Assembly (NCBI GenBank): GCA_037447605.1
Contig: CM074814.1
Location: 1,028,543-1,092,542, forward strand
Length of the DNA stretch: 64,000 nt
DNA from: Zygnema circumcarinatum
Lineage: Eukaryota > Streptophyta > Zygnematophyceae > Zygnematales > Zygnemataceae
Direction of reading: 5' to 3'
Positions 10,601 through 32,476 of this stretch are shown piece by piece (within the stretch, counting starts at the first letter, position 1; every line of letters starts with the position of its first letter). The notes under the pieces were generated by a model. The model did no database searches. It saw only the letters and a program-made list of their open reading frames with translations, and was not told where the DNA came from. The position numbers were made by a program, and so were the translations under genes.

Positions 10601-13047
10601 TTCTTTATCTTTTTTGCATAAGGTACTCTACCCGCCCCTCACAGCTCTACCATGTGTTCACTGGCAGAGCGCGTGAATGCGGCCCTTGCATCCCACACTA
10701 TGGAGGCTCTGCAGGAAGCTCAACCAGAGGCAGAACTGGCAGCATCCTTGCGGAAAGCTGCACACTCAGCCTTAGTAACTGCTGGAAAGTAAGTAGTAAA
10801 GAGTACTTTTATTGGACTCCTTAGAAAGTCTTTCCTAAATACCCCAAAAGCTCCTTTCCTTCTCCCTTCTCTAACTCTATTCCTTTCGTCATCTTTTTGG
10901 AGGGCAGGTGGACCCGGGCAGCGGATGGTGCTGAGAGAAGGCGGGCAGCACGGAAGGAAGCAGGAGCCCTCTTTAAGGACGCAAGAAGACTTGAAAGAGC
11001 GGCTGCAACGGCTGTTCTTCAGAATACAAAGGTCCTCTGCGGCACTCTCACTGGTTTTGCTTCAGCATTACAAGACTCAGCCGTCTCCGGTACACCTGCA
11101 ATGGAAAACCTTCACCACTTCTTCCACTGTGCAGTGGTGGATGAAGCAAGTCAAGCTCCCACCCCGGCCCTACTCCTGCTTCTACCATACCTTCTCTCCG
11201 CTTCTTCTGAAGAAGGTGCTTCTGCAGTAGGAGAGTCCCCTGTGTTAGTCCTTGCAGGCGACCATAGGCAGTTGCCTCCCACAGTGCTCGCTGAGGATAG
11301 ACGAGGGTTTGGGGGAGGTTTAGGGGCGACTCTACTAGAGGAGCTCTTAGAGAGGGACGGGGGTGGGCTGGGCTTAGGAGGAGGGTTTATGGGGCTCGAT
11401 GCAGCTGCGAGAGAGGAGATCAGTGGGGCCATCTTGACTAAGGCAGCTGCTGCTGCAGCATCATCGTTTCACGTAAGAGGGCCGCACTCAGATCGCAGTA
11501 TAGAAGAAGGTACAGAAGATGTAGATTGTAGTGGAGAATACAGTGGAGAATACAAAGGACCTAGCCTTGGGAGTGGTCGTTATTCCACAGCGTTACGTGT
11601 GCAATATCGCATGCCGCCTCCGTTAATGGCGTTTCCTTCCGCAGCGTTCTATGGAGGGGAGCTCTTTGCCGACCGGTCGACTTGGGAAAGGTTCAGTGAC
11701 TCCAAAGCTTTTGGGAGTGGGGTCTCTGTCAGGGAGGGAGGGGCCCTCCTGCTGCGGGAGAGCTGCCTGTTGGAGGTGGTAGACACGGCGGGAGGGGGGC
11801 TGGAGGAGGAGACGGGCTTAGGGGGAGGGGGCCGCTCAAGCCGTGCTGCCCTTGCAGCGGAATCTTTCTCCACTTTCAACTTGGGGCAGGTGAGAGTGGG
11901 CCGAACTTCTCTCCTCATATGTGAAGCCTCTTTGTAAGATTTGTAAATCGTGGCCTCTCAAGCAAACTGAGCACTGACGCTGAGTCGACTTTTTGTCATT
12001 GATGGAGGTATTTCATCATTTTTTTGGTAGGGATTGTTACTTCTTGTCTCCGTTTTCTTTTTCTATCGGGGCATTCGGGCGAGCTCACTCAATAGAACCC
12101 TTTCAAGATGTGTTGCAGGCCCAACTATCAGTGAGACTGGTGAGAGAACTCTGCCGGATGGATGTGGATGTTTCAGACATAGGAGTAGTGACTCCGTACT
12201 CAGCGCAGGTGACGCTCCTTAGGGAGCTTCTTTCAGTGGAAGTGGCTGCAGGCTTGGAGGTGAACTCCATTGATGGCTTCCAGGTATGACCCGTTAATGA
12301 GTACGTGGGTTATGGAGAGACATAGCTGCACATAGGAGGAGAGCTACGCTGCTGTTCGTGTGATATGTAAGATGAGAATCGTATGTGCAATAATACCTCA
12401 CTAATTACTCAAATCATTCTGCAAGTACATTCATAGTACACTGTGCTGGGTTTAGAAAGGCACTACAGCACCTCATGCAGCGCAACATCCCTCGTTGTTA
12501 TTGGGTTTTAACACACTAAAGCTGTGTCAAGCTCATCGAAAGCTAATCCTCACGTTGCTCATGTATCCTCTGCAGGGCCGTGAGAAGGCTGTTATTTTGT
12601 TGGACTGTGTTCGTAGCAACACCGATGGTTCCGTTGGGTTCCTTTCAGACTACAGAAGGCTGAATGTTGCTCTCACTCGTGCCCGGAATCGGCTCATTAT
12701 CGTGGGAGACTCTTCCACCCTTGGGTCGTAAGCTCTCAGGTCCCCAAACTGAAGCAAGGGAAAGAACTTTCAGTGCTCCCTTTTCATGCAGTTGCAGAAC
12801 CGTAGACATTTGAAGCAAGGCCCAGAATACGTCGAATGTGAAGAAAGTAAGCCTAGCGGTATTCGGTCATCAATTAGAGATGCCCAACTTACGAAGGCGT
12901 TTGTTGGCACTCGTTTGTAGGGACCCTCTGTGGGCGACATTCTTCGATTGGGCGATGTCGTACACTAATCCCCCTGAAGCAGAGGGCGGCGAGGGAGGGC
13001 CTGCATATCGATCTGTCTTTGAATTGCCTCCGGAAGGAGGATGGTGA
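7664..13047 (+). CDS. R3H-domain SF1B helicase, IGHMBP2/SMUBP-2-like
   Basis: Exons 7664-8214, 8442-8517, 8950-9098, 9289-9602, 9795-10274, 10623-10788, 10908-11889, 12119-12283, 12576-12727, 12921-13047 join in frame to 1053 residues. The first ~100 residues are Ser/Arg-rich and organelle-presequence-like. An R3H nucleic-acid-binding domain follows at about 160-205 ([16 protein letters not shown], then IGEGTNR, with the RxxxH signature). The helicase core has motif [10 protein letters not shown] (about 467), motif II VVDEAS (about 657), motif [11 protein letters not shown] (about 696), QYRMP (about 811), VTPYSAQ, SIDGFQGREK and [11 protein letters not shown], the UPF1/IGHMBP2 pattern. A low-complexity Gly/Ala/Glu insert of about 90 residues sits between GDHRQLPP and QYRM. 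Animal IGHMBP2 carries R3H at the C-terminus; here it is N-terminal. Expected role: ATP-driven unwinding of RNA or DNA, possibly in an organelle. An upstream exon is not excluded; exon 3 may start at 8968. Confidence 0.85.
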
Positions 13048-13832
13048 AGGAGATAGACCCTCCTCCATCGTCTGAACTTGCAGGCTGAGGCTTAAGGTTG
13101 CAGCAATAGGGCGAGAGGCCTAGGGGGTAGGGCTCTTCGCAGCAGTTCCAAAGGGGTTTTGACCGATTTTAGGGTTCATCTTTTCTAGACTGTTCCAAAG
13201 TATTTCATTGTCATGTACTTGAGGCGAGTCTGTCTCCGTTCGCTCATTATGCTTCGACTGCTTCAGTACGATCATCCATCCCCAAATAGGCCCCTTTCTC
13301 TCTCTCTTTCTCTCTCTCTCTCAAGAACTTCCCAGGGAAAAAATTTGACAGGCTTAAGTCGTAGAGAAAATTTGAACCTCTCTCTCTCTCTGGGCAGGTT
13401 TCCTCGTGGTTTCTACCATCGCCTCGCAGTTTCGCATTTCATAGGGGTGGTTCGTGCACGTGTGAACAGTTTCAAAAAAACTCGCAGTTTCCTTCACACG
13501 TGTGAACACGCGCATACTTTATCCGACAGCCATTATAGTACGGGCATTCGTACAAAAAACCGTACTGTAGTATCCTGAAATTTCGTACAGTACATGTGTC
13601 CGTACGCCCCCCGCCAGCTTGCCGACCGTCTCGGGCCCTTTTTCTCCCTCTGGTCGAGCGTCCTCCAAAAAGGAACCGCCACGTAGACAAAATTGTACAC
13701 GTGGTGGTTGGTGATTGGCGAATATCGACTATACGGGTACAGTACAGTAGTTCGCTCGAGAGATAAGCTCTCCGGAGGCTCTCCTCCATCCTGCTTCTGC
13801 CTGCAAGTCTTGGAAGGAAAAGGGCAGTAGCC
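13048..13832. promoter_or_regulatory. spacer and leader of the histidine-phosphatase gene
   Basis: Contains the 3' region of the helicase gene, two CT microsatellites (about 13290-13322 and 13379-13392), a CGTAC-rich segment at about 13535-13605 with the decamer TTCGTACAGT at 13582-13591, an ACGT box CCACGTAG near 13679 and a CACGTGG at 13698-13704. No coding exon is seen. Confidence 0.45.
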
Positions 13833-16800
13833 ATGGCGGGAGTGGCGACCATACCGTGCAGCATTGCGCGGCCCTCGCAGACGGCTCTCAATTCTACACC
13901 GAAACTGCTTGCTTCCACCTGCAGCCTCTGCGGCCATGGATTGGACTGGCGGACTTTTCGAAGCAGCGCACAGATATCTGCCTTTCGTGGAGTAAGACTT
14001 GGAGAGCGGAGACTTAGAAGAGATAGGTTCCTGAGAACAGGAATATCTCAAGCTGTTTTGGTGACTCAGAATGCAGAATCAGCGTTGGATTCTGAGGGAA
14101 GAAGCAATGAAATGTATACAGAACAGATGCAGGAGTTTCAACTGCCTTGCATAACTGGCACAAAGAGAGTTGTATTGGTCCGCCATGGCGAGAGTACATG
14201 GAACGCCACTGGAAGGATACAAGGAAGCTCGGACTTCGCAGTTCTCACAGGAAAGGGAGAGAATCAAGCAGAGACTAGCCGGCAAATGCTGAGCAATGAC
14301 AACTTCGAAGTCTGCTTTCACAGGTGAAGATACTTATAGAATCATCGTCCCTACATTACAGTATGGTCCGCCTTCTACGAATATGGATGAATATATATGT
14401 ATATATATATGTGAATATGGATTAAGGTTTAATCTCTGTTGGGAACACGGCACAAACAAAAATTCAGGCGACTTGGTGCAAGTGACTCCCATTTGTTGTG
14501 ATCATAAGGATAGCAATCCTCGTCCTTAAATTTGATGGGTCATCCATGACAACTGTCTACATTCCTGCATTTTCCCTGTCACTGAATGCATTGGCGCATT
14601 GTTCTGTCCATGCTGGAGTTTGTGTGAGAATTATGCTTATTGGAGCGCTGTTGTGCGCTCAGCTTCTTCAATTGAAGCATTTACCATGCATTAACCATAC
14701 AATAGAGGACATGCTAATTTCAGGAATTGAAAAGCCAAACTAAAATGGCCAAGCCATACTTTCTCTGAGTATTCCCCCCATGTCTGTTGCTCATCATAGC
14801 GCCTTGCTCCCACAAGTCCAAACAGTTCTTCTCTAATTTCCCATAGACTTTCTGTACTGGATTTCACTCTTTTTGTTGAATTTGTTCGCCCCTCCAAGAA
14901 CACCTTAACCCTTCTGCAGGCCAAATGCCACTAGGTTTAGTCAAGTGTCGTTTAACTATTAAACTGCTTCGATCGTTTTCAGCGATACTGTTTGATCTCC
15001 TATACTGCTTTCTACCATTTGAATGTTCCAAGTGATAATAATGACCAGACGGCCTTGACGTCCTACTGTGTTTCAAGAGCTATTGTCATGCAGACTTACA
15101 TTCACAGTTTAGGCAAATGTGTTGCCGTGTTTCAAGGATTGCATGATTCTATGTCAATCCTTTCCTTTTTAGGCTGCTCTGTTGTTGCTCCTGTATGGCA
15201 ACGTGCAGGTTCTTTGCGAAATCTTCTCTCTTGCCAGGCTTTTGCTATCAAATCTATAGCATGGTCCTATCTTTCATTGCACGCGAACTCGATTTTCCCA
15301 ATAGCTTGAATCACAGTTGGAGTCTCTTAATCATCCAAATCTCCTTATCATCCTTTCTGCACCTTAGCCATGCTGGTCGTTCCTTACTTGATACTATTCG
15401 TTGCAGCCCCCTGCAGAGATCTGCAAAAACAGCGAAGATTATATGGGCTTCCAGAACATCTCCAATGATCCCAGTAGATGACTTGCGAGAGATCGACCTT
15501 TATTCTTTCCAGGTATGGAAACTCAGGAATGGCCACTTTTCATTCACGTTTAGGAAATAAGCAGCCTTTCAGCAGACTGTTCTCCCTTTCAACAACCACC
15601 ATCGTACTCTCTTCTCCTGCTCCCAGGGCTTACTGAAGGACGAGGGCAAGCAAAAATTCGGTGAGCAATACCGCATGTGGCAGAAAGATGCCGCAAATTT
15701 TGAGATTGATGGCCATTATCCAGTCCGAGAGCTTTGGGGGAGAGCCAGAGAATGCTGGAAGACTATACTCGCCCATCCAGCAAAGTCCATTCTAGTGGTT
15801 GCGCATAATGCTGTAAACCAAGCCCTTGTGGCCACAGCCACAGGTATGCGGCATAGCTCCAAACTCGGAGCGGAAAACACCTTAGAGTGAGTATTTTCAT
15901 CGTTACAGGTCGTAGTCGAAGTAACTTGATTGACAGTGCTGTCGAAGTTTCAAAGTGGTTAGCACTTATTCGCTGCATACAGAGGGGAAATGACCAATTT
16001 GGCAAGCAAGTTCTGGAACATTTGATGCATCGTCCTCAGGTTATGGTGATTTCGTTATCTAATGGCGGGGGCATCGCTGTCAAGCACCGCTTGATGAGAA
16101 AACATGGTTTACATTCGTAAATGGCCGGCTCAGACTTAAAGTTCTTTTCTTCGTTGATTCGATAGCACAAAGGAGGGGAAATGTTCAACGTACAATGAGC
16201 TTTTTCTGTTTTGCATTGCATTGGTTTTGCGGGAGAAACTGCAGGATTGGGTCCCGAGTACTTTCGGCAGCTGCTGCAGAGCAACTGTGGTGTGAGTGTG
16301 TTAGACTTCACCTCCCGTCCATCTGGGGAAGGACCTCCCATCGTATCTCTCAACCGGTTGAATCAGGTAAGCAGCAATCCTTTCCTTATACCTCAGTAAT
16401 GATAGCCTACTAGTCAACTATCGTATCCCTTTCCATTTGCCACCTCCGTGGCATAACAGCATGGAAATACCCTTTATTAGCAGCCTTACTCAGGTTTGTG
16501 CAGGGCTATTCTCATTCTCGTTGGTTTTTTTGCTGCAGACTCCGAGTCCACCCATTGCGACGGCGGGGGCCGGACGAAAGGCTAAAAGCCGCGTCTTGCT
16601 GGTTTGCCATGGGGCTACCAATAGCTCCGCTCAGGCACAGCCGTAGACCTCCACTTTTTCATTCAGTCATTTCTGATTGGCTAACCTATGGCTATTTGAC
16701 TGGGTAGTGAGTGCGTTGCTCGGCTAATGTTGGTGAGTAGGCATTAGGGTGATCTATCAGTCTGCGCTGATGCAATTTTGAAGCGATTATATTTATTCTT

Positions 16801-18641
16801 TGTCAAATATTCTTAAGAGCAGAGAGAAGGAACACAGTTGACTGTAAGTTGACTCGATTCCCTCTGGACTGGGTTGAAATCTCAGAAAAAGTTTGCGGAA
16901 TCAGATGAGGAGGATCTTAACATGCTTGGAGTGATCCAGGTGAGTTCGCTGTTAACCTCATTGCTACAAGCTGATAGGACAATATGTAAGAACGATATAG
17001 CATTCTTGAGCATGATGTACTTTGGAGCTTCCAAACTGTGTGGATGGATGGAAGTGCCTGATCTTGCTGAATCTAGCCAGAACCGTTCAGATCTGAAAAC
17101 CTTATAGCACTTTATCATCAACGGTGCTCACATTTTTCGACCTGTTTTTCCGGACCTCCTGTTTCTGTGTGGCAGTCTCGTAAAGCAGCAGAGCTTCTGC
17201 TGGATGTGACAGTGGATACATTGCTCTGCAGTCCATTGTCAAGGGCTCGAACGACCGCAGAGTCTATTCTTGAAGTGAGCTCCTAATCCAAATTGACATT
17301 CACCGAGCAAAACTTAGTTTGTGTCGCTTAAACTTATTCCACAAACTAAAATGGAAAAGGTAGTTTCATGGACATTTCACGGAATGATGAGCCAATTTTG
17401 GCGCAGCTCCAAAAGCCAAACGTGTGAGCCAGTTTCTGCTTTGCGCATCGTATAGCCGCAGCGCTGCCTCTCTCCTTTTCCCTCTCTTGTTTGCATAACT
17501 GGTCTATTGATATGCATACCAGTAGCATTCAAGGCGTCATTGGTATCCTTCCTCAATGGATAAGCGATTTCTTTGTTTTGGCCATGTTCGACCCATCCCG
17601 TTGACAGAGTTTTGGATCACAGAGCATGCTTCTTCTTTCTCATGCTTTTCATGCCATGGCATCTTGATACGTGGCATGAGATGAGCATGTCAGGTACAGG
17701 AGGCAGCCGATTGCCTAGGAGCGGACTGTGTTGCACGATACGTAAATTTGGTGGAGCTACCGGAGTTGAGAGATCTCAATTGGGGCGCATTTAGGGTACG
17801 TAGAAATCCGTCTTTCTATTTTTTCATCGTGTGTGTTTTTCCTTTTTGGCATTATGGTGAAGTGAAATATCGTAACCCGAATGAGAATGAAGACTTCGAA
17901 AGAGCAGGAGGTTGGGGTTGTTCTATTGCTTCAGTAAAGGGATGTCGGGATGTTTCATTCTTTAGAGACATAAGGATGAGAGCAGTTCGTAATATGACTG
18001 GTATGCAAAGCATGACCTAAATTGGGCCTGTTCAGTTTCAAGGTTCAGATCCTCCTAAAATAGCTGAACTCTGCAATAATGAACCACTGCTACTCTGCCT
18101 GCATTGAGTACTGGAACAAGGTAGCTATTCTCATCTGTAGCTATTGACAATTGAATGAAGATTGAGAGGGTAATGTTTCTTTGAGGCGCAAATAGAGGAA
18201 TGTATTGTCCTGTCGCTGCAGGGGGTGGTGAAGGACACGCTTAGCCACGATGAAAGATGGAAAGGCACATTTCTGCTGGAGGGCGCTGAGGATGGAGAGA
18301 CTCTGCATTGTATGTGGGAGCGAGCTGGAAGAGCCTGGGAAGCGATCCTCCGGCATTTGGCAGAAGCAGAGTCAAGTGGCGAGTCAGCAGAAGAAGACAA
18401 CAGCAAGACGGTGGTTGTAGTGGGGCATGACATCATCTACTCGGCGATGTTGGGGCATTGCCTTCAACTCCAGCCGGAAAGTGTGGACTCTTTCCATCTC
18501 GATACAGGAAGCTTAAGTGTGATCGATTTTCCAGATGGGCCGACGGGCAAGGGAGTAGTCCGATGCCTTAACTATACGGCCCACTTGGGGCGTTGGGCTG
18601 TGCCTGTAACAAGCCCCTCCAGCAACGATGAAGATTTCTGA
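13833..18641 (+). CDS. two-domain histidine phosphatase, probable plastid 2-carboxy-D-arabinitol-1-phosphatase
   Basis: Exons 13833-14323, 15407-15512, 15627-15843, 16245-16366, 16539-16634, 16886-16939, 17176-17274, 17694-17795, 18222-18641 give 568 residues. The first ~80 residues are Ser/Arg-rich with few acids, fitting a chloroplast transit peptide. Domain 1 has the phosphoglycerate-mutase motif VVLVRHGEST (catalytic His about 118), then FHSPLQRSAKTA and the distal VVAHNAVNQAL. Domain 2 begins VLLVCHGATNSS, with Cys in place of the usual Arg before His, followed by LCSPLSRARTTAESI and VVVVGHD. Tandem phosphoglycerate-mutase domains with a plastid N-terminus match plant proteins annotated as probable CA1P phosphatase, which remove the Rubisco inhibitor CA1P. 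Substrate is inferred. The fifth intron (16635-16885) has a GC donor. Exon 8 could start at 17700 instead (in-frame CAGGTACAG choice, two residues fewer). Intron 1 is 1083 bp. Confidence 0.85.
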
Positions 18642-19532
18642 TTCTTCTATGGAACAGGCGGTCTTTCTGGATTACATGTATGGCCTACGACCATGGAAAC
18701 CGTGGGGGTGGCCTTGTCCCGGTCGGACTCTGGTTGAATGCCTGCACTGGAAGGTCGAACGAGGACTATGGCTGGCTTGAGACTATTTTTTTTTTAATAT
18801 CTGTAACATCCAACTAGGATCTCTACATGTTTATGGTTGCGACAAATATGGTTAAAATGGGAGCTCAATTTTTTTTTATCCTAAAAAACGTAGCAAGAAT
18901 CCCAACAGTGTCTTCGTCAAGTCTGAGGATTCTTAGAACAGGATTATGGCCGCTAACTGAAATAGAAATTATATACAACAACATTAACATATTTGCTTGT
19001 ATACGTGGCTTGACAAGTAATCTCATATTTTCCACATAACTTGATTCTGATTTGTCATTCGTTTTTTTCGCGAAGGGCTTCATCTTCTTGTTGGAAAAGT
19101 TATCTTTCACTTTGAGGAGCTCTGATCCCCCCTTTCCGTTTTGTTTTGAAAAGTAACACTCAGACCATTCGGGCTCCACATGACACTGACAGGAATCAAA
19201 AGATAGGCCCTCAGTTAAGTTAAGCAAAAGGCGCTCCATAAGCTACCTAGTACATGGTAGAGCACAAAATCTGGCAGCTGAAGATAAAAAAACAAGCGCA
19301 ATAGTCGTTAATGTGAAAGAAGAAAAAAAAGGACGGATGTCTCTCTTTCAGTTAAAGAACTTTCGTCCAACCAACCGATGCCCTGTCTGCTGCTTAGCAC
19401 CAACCTTAACAGTAACTGAATACGGGAATGTGCCTGCCTTAATCTGCCTCTCCCTGTCATTATTTATTCCACAGAGCAGCACATGTATGTACAGGTTCCA
19501 GCCTTTTCATCGCTGGCTGAATCTTATCACTT
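18642..19532. other. convergent 3' spacer
   Basis: Lies between the stop codons of the phosphatase gene (+) and the coiled-coil gene (-). It is AT-rich with T-runs (about 18787, 18869) fitting 3' UTRs and polyadenylation regions. No coding exon, repeat or RNA gene is seen. Confidence 0.5.
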
Positions 19533-20756
19533 TCATTGAATAGCAGGCTTGCCTGAGTGCAAAGAAACAGAGATACCAAGCCACCATGAAGCTCCACCTT
19601 GTGGTTTTGCATCATTATTGTAAAGCGGAAGACTCGATTGCGAAGCCCGAACAAGTCTTGAATCCGCTTCCTCCTCCTCCGTATCTTGGTCTCGTCTATG
19701 CGACATTTTTCCTCCGCTCTTTCTTGAAAGCTCGGAGTAGCAGGCGGACGCCATTTCACGGCACAGTAAGTCCACCACCGCCTTCAAATCCGCTTCTGTA
19801 CTTTGTGCTGTAGTCGTCGCTCCTTCCATGCCAAATCCTTCCTTTTGATGCGCCTCTCCTTTACCTGCAGTTTGAACCTCCTTGTCGTCCAATATTTTCC
19901 CACTAGCCTGGACACCATTCTCTGCAGCATTTTTCCTCTCCTCCATCACGTTGTACAGGGCCTCACTCTGAAAAATCGACTCAAGATCCTTCTGCTTCTG
20001 CATATATGAATCCTGAACCATCTGACCTTCCAACTTACTCCTCTCTTCACGTATTGCCTCCTGTCTTCCATTCATCCCTTCCACCTTGTTTTTCCTTCCT
20101 TCTCTAATCTCCTGAATTTCTGATATTTGCTCAAACACTTCCGCCTCTACCTCTCCAAGCCGCCTAGCGAGCATCTCCTCCGCCTCTCTACTTTCCCCCA
20201 ACTTCAACTGCAAATCCACCACTTCCACTTGCAGTTTTTCTGCCAACTCCTCCGATCTCCTCGTTCTCTTCTCCAGCATCTCCTCCCTCTCCGCCACTTC
20301 CTTCAACCGCACATGAAATCTCAGAAGCGCTTCATCCTTAGCTTCCAGCGCCCAAGCCATGGCCTCTAACTGCCTCAACAATGTCTCCTTCTCTCTCATC
20401 CACTCATTTTTTCTCACGTCACTCACCTCTCCCTCCTCAAGACTGACGACCTCCCTCACCTGCACTGAATCTGTATCAATTTCTCTGTCTTTAAATTCGT
20501 CCTTGGTAGCCTTCCCAAGAAAACTTGGAACCGAAACTGAGACTTTGACAACCTGACGGTCATAGTACGTCTTATCTCCACTCTCTATCCCTTTGTATCG
20601 AGAAGATTCAAGTAATCCACAGATTTCATCCTCCCTGCCAATGGTGGAGATCGTATTATGCAAAGTGGAAGTCCCGCAGCTGTTCCCTTCCATCCTCTCC
20701 AGCGACCAATTGCACCCCTCCCACTCGCAAGCTGTTTGTGCGGAGTGCGGCGACAT
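19533..20756 (-). CDS. coiled-coil protein of unknown function
   Basis: A single-exon frame of 407 residues from ATG at 20756 to a stop at 19533. The frame stays open further upstream, but only through a CT tract and an assembly gap that would encode Ser-Leu repeats, so the ATG after the tract is preferred. Residues about 115-265 are Glu/Lys/Arg/Leu-rich with heptad character (RQLEAMAWALEAKDEALL, KLQVEVVDLQLKLGE), predicting a long coiled coil. The N-terminal ~110 residues and the C-terminal ~140 residues are polar and probably disordered, and the C-terminus ends in a short hydrophobic patch (WWLGISVSL). I recognise no family. It may be a cytoskeletal or scaffold protein. It is divergent to DHX34 with about 1.1 kb between start codons. 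Confidence 0.68.
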   Translation of the reverse strand: MSPHSAQTACEWEGCNWSLERMEGNSCGTSTLHNTISTIGREDEICGLLESSRYKGIESGDKTYYDRQVVKVSVSVPSFLGKATKDEFKDREIDTDSVQVREVVSLEEGEVSDVRKNEWMREKETLLRQLEAMAWALEAKDEALLRFHVRLKEVAEREEMLEKRTRRSEELAEKLQVEVVDLQLKLGESREAEEMLARRLGEVEAEVFEQISEIQEIREGRKNKVEGMNGRQEAIREERSKLEGQMVQDSYMQKQKDLESIFQSEALYNVMEERKNAAENGVQASGKILDDKEVQTAGKGEAHQKEGFGMEGATTTAQSTEADLKAVVDLLCREMASACYSELSRKSGGKMSHRRDQDTEEEEADSRLVRASQSSLPLYNNDAKPQGGASWWLGISVSLHSGKPAIQ

Positions 20757-20821
20757 GGCCGACAAACGAGGGGACGTCTGAAGGTGGGGCAGAGAGTGTG
20801 TGAGACAGAGCGAAGTTGTGG

Positions 20822-20858
20822 CAGAGAGAGAGAGAGAGAGAGAGAGAGNNNNNNNNNN

Positions 20859-20899
<41 letters not shown>

Positions 20900-20914
20900 T
20901 AGAGAGAGAGAGAG
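20822..20914. repeat. GA microsatellite interrupted by a 10-N gap
   Basis: An (AG)n tract on the plus strand with unread bases at 20849-20858. It lies in the presumed leader of the minus-strand coiled-coil gene, where it reads as CT. The true repeat length is unknown. Confidence 0.95.
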
Positions 20915-21540
20915 GGGGGCGAGGGGGGGCGGTCGCTCGGCCGCTAGGAAGTGGCGCTTTACGGTTGCCAAAGGTCGCCGCCACGTGGGAGGCTCTGTTC
21001 AGAAATCGTCCAGATTCATTCACTGGACCGGAAACCCGTCCCGATGCAGAATGGCCAGATTCAGTGCATGTTGCAGCCGCGCCGTTTTGTCGATTTCCCG
21101 CACCTGTGTCGCGTGGCCTCGAAAGAACCGCCGAGAGGTAAAATGATCCGACCCGACCAATGAGTGACTGCCACGTAGAACAGCCCAGAACACGTGGCAC
21201 GTTCTCGGAAATTGCTCGCGCCTTTTCGCAGTTGGATTCCCCCCCCCTCCCCTCCTAGGGGCCCCCCCGGGTCCCGCCCGATCCTGGCTCACGATTCAAC
21301 GGTGCAGATTAATTTGGGAAAATCCGACGGTGGGTGACGGCCGGGGACGGGCAGCTCCGGGAAGGACGGGTGAAAGTAGTCAGTCAGTCTCTCTCGAGTC
21401 AGACCACAAAATATTTAGTTAGGTATGACCTCCGACACTGACTCTTGACTATTAACTCGTGACTCGTCCTTCCCGTGACTCGGGAGTCAGAAGTCGAATG
21501 ACTAACCGACTCTTGGGCCATTAGTCAGTCACACGACTGA

Positions 21541-21659
21541 CCGCAGGGGATGGATGACCGCAGGGGATGGATGACCGCAGGGGATGGATGACCGCAGGGG
21601 ATGGATGACCGCAGGGGATGGATGACCGCAGGGGATGGATGACCGCAGGGGATGGGTGG
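21541..21659 (+). repeat. 17-bp tandem repeat, seven copies
   Basis: The unit CCGCAGGGGATGGATGA begins at 21541, 21558, 21575, 21592, 21609, 21626 and 21643, so the period is exactly 17; copies are identical until the last few bases. The unit contains two overlapping ATGs. The array ends 215 bp before the DHX34 start codon, so it is promoter or leader DNA. Confidence 0.97.
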
Positions 21660-21874
21660 ATGGATGGAAGGATGCCATGCCGCCTCCAAAAGTGCATGCC
21701 CCATCATCACGTCACCGTTTCTCCTATGCCACGTGGTATCCCCACTGGCTGCCACGTGGCGGCTAGTCCAACGCCGTACAGGAAGGCTTTCCTCTCCTGC
21801 TGGAGAAAACAATCCCGGGCGAGAGCTGCGCAGAGAAGGGGGGAGGGGGCGCGCTTGGTGGAGGGAGTGCAGCC

Positions 21875-31900
<10,026 letters not shown>

Positions 31901-32476
31901 GGCGAGCTGAAGCAGGTGCATGCGTGTCAGGGGGGGAGATTTTGGCAAACGCGTTGTTCCTTTTGATGAGCTTCTGTATTATGAAGGAACGGCAGTGTAT
32001 AGCAATCGGAAAGCTACTCGGCGAGATTTCTAAACTCAATCTGCACTGGCTTGCTTTGGAAGAGGGGAGACTTCTCGTCAATCCATAAGCAAAGCTGGCT
32101 TGGAACTGATCAACCACAGCAAGCAATGTTGTCCACCGGCTTAGTGGCTGGCTTATTGAAGTCGCTGTGTGGCGAAAGATGTTCGGCTAGAACTGACACG
32201 CCTAAAAATCCATGTGCCAAATAGAGAAGGCAGGCAACGAAAGTAAACCGCACGAGCGACCAAAGGTCTCAGAGTCCTCACTTGCCCAATGCCACATCGC
32301 AACAGCCTCGTTGAAAGTGCCTAGGTGGTGAATCGCTTAATTGGGAAATCGACAGAGTTTGCCTTTGAGCTTTTGCTCTCAATTTGTCCGTGGAAGTTCC
32401 TAAACCTTTAACAGTGTCGAAGACACTCATTTCAAATGGAGCCAAATTCGAAAAGCGGTCCAAAGCCGCGCGCGAA

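Larger units (their letters stand above)
20757..21874. promoter_or_regulatory. bidirectional promoter between the coiled-coil gene and DHX34
   Basis: Contains the GA/CT tract of the coiled-coil leader, ACGT boxes at 20981-20988, 21171-21178, 21191-21198, 21728-21736 and 21751-21760, a CCAAT at about 21157, a stretch rich in TGACT/AGTCA words (about 21378-21540) and a 17-bp tandem repeat (21541-21659). No coding exon is supported. Confidence 0.5.

Noticed and set aside
20757-21200. N-terminal extension of the coiled-coil frame to 555 residues
   Set aside because: The extension passes through a CT microsatellite and a 10-N gap of arbitrary size, so it would encode Ser-Leu repeats in an unknown frame.
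21541-21659. CRISPR-like direct repeat array
   Set aside because: Repeats are contiguous with no spacers, and the DNA is eukaryotic nuclear; it is a simple tandem repeat.
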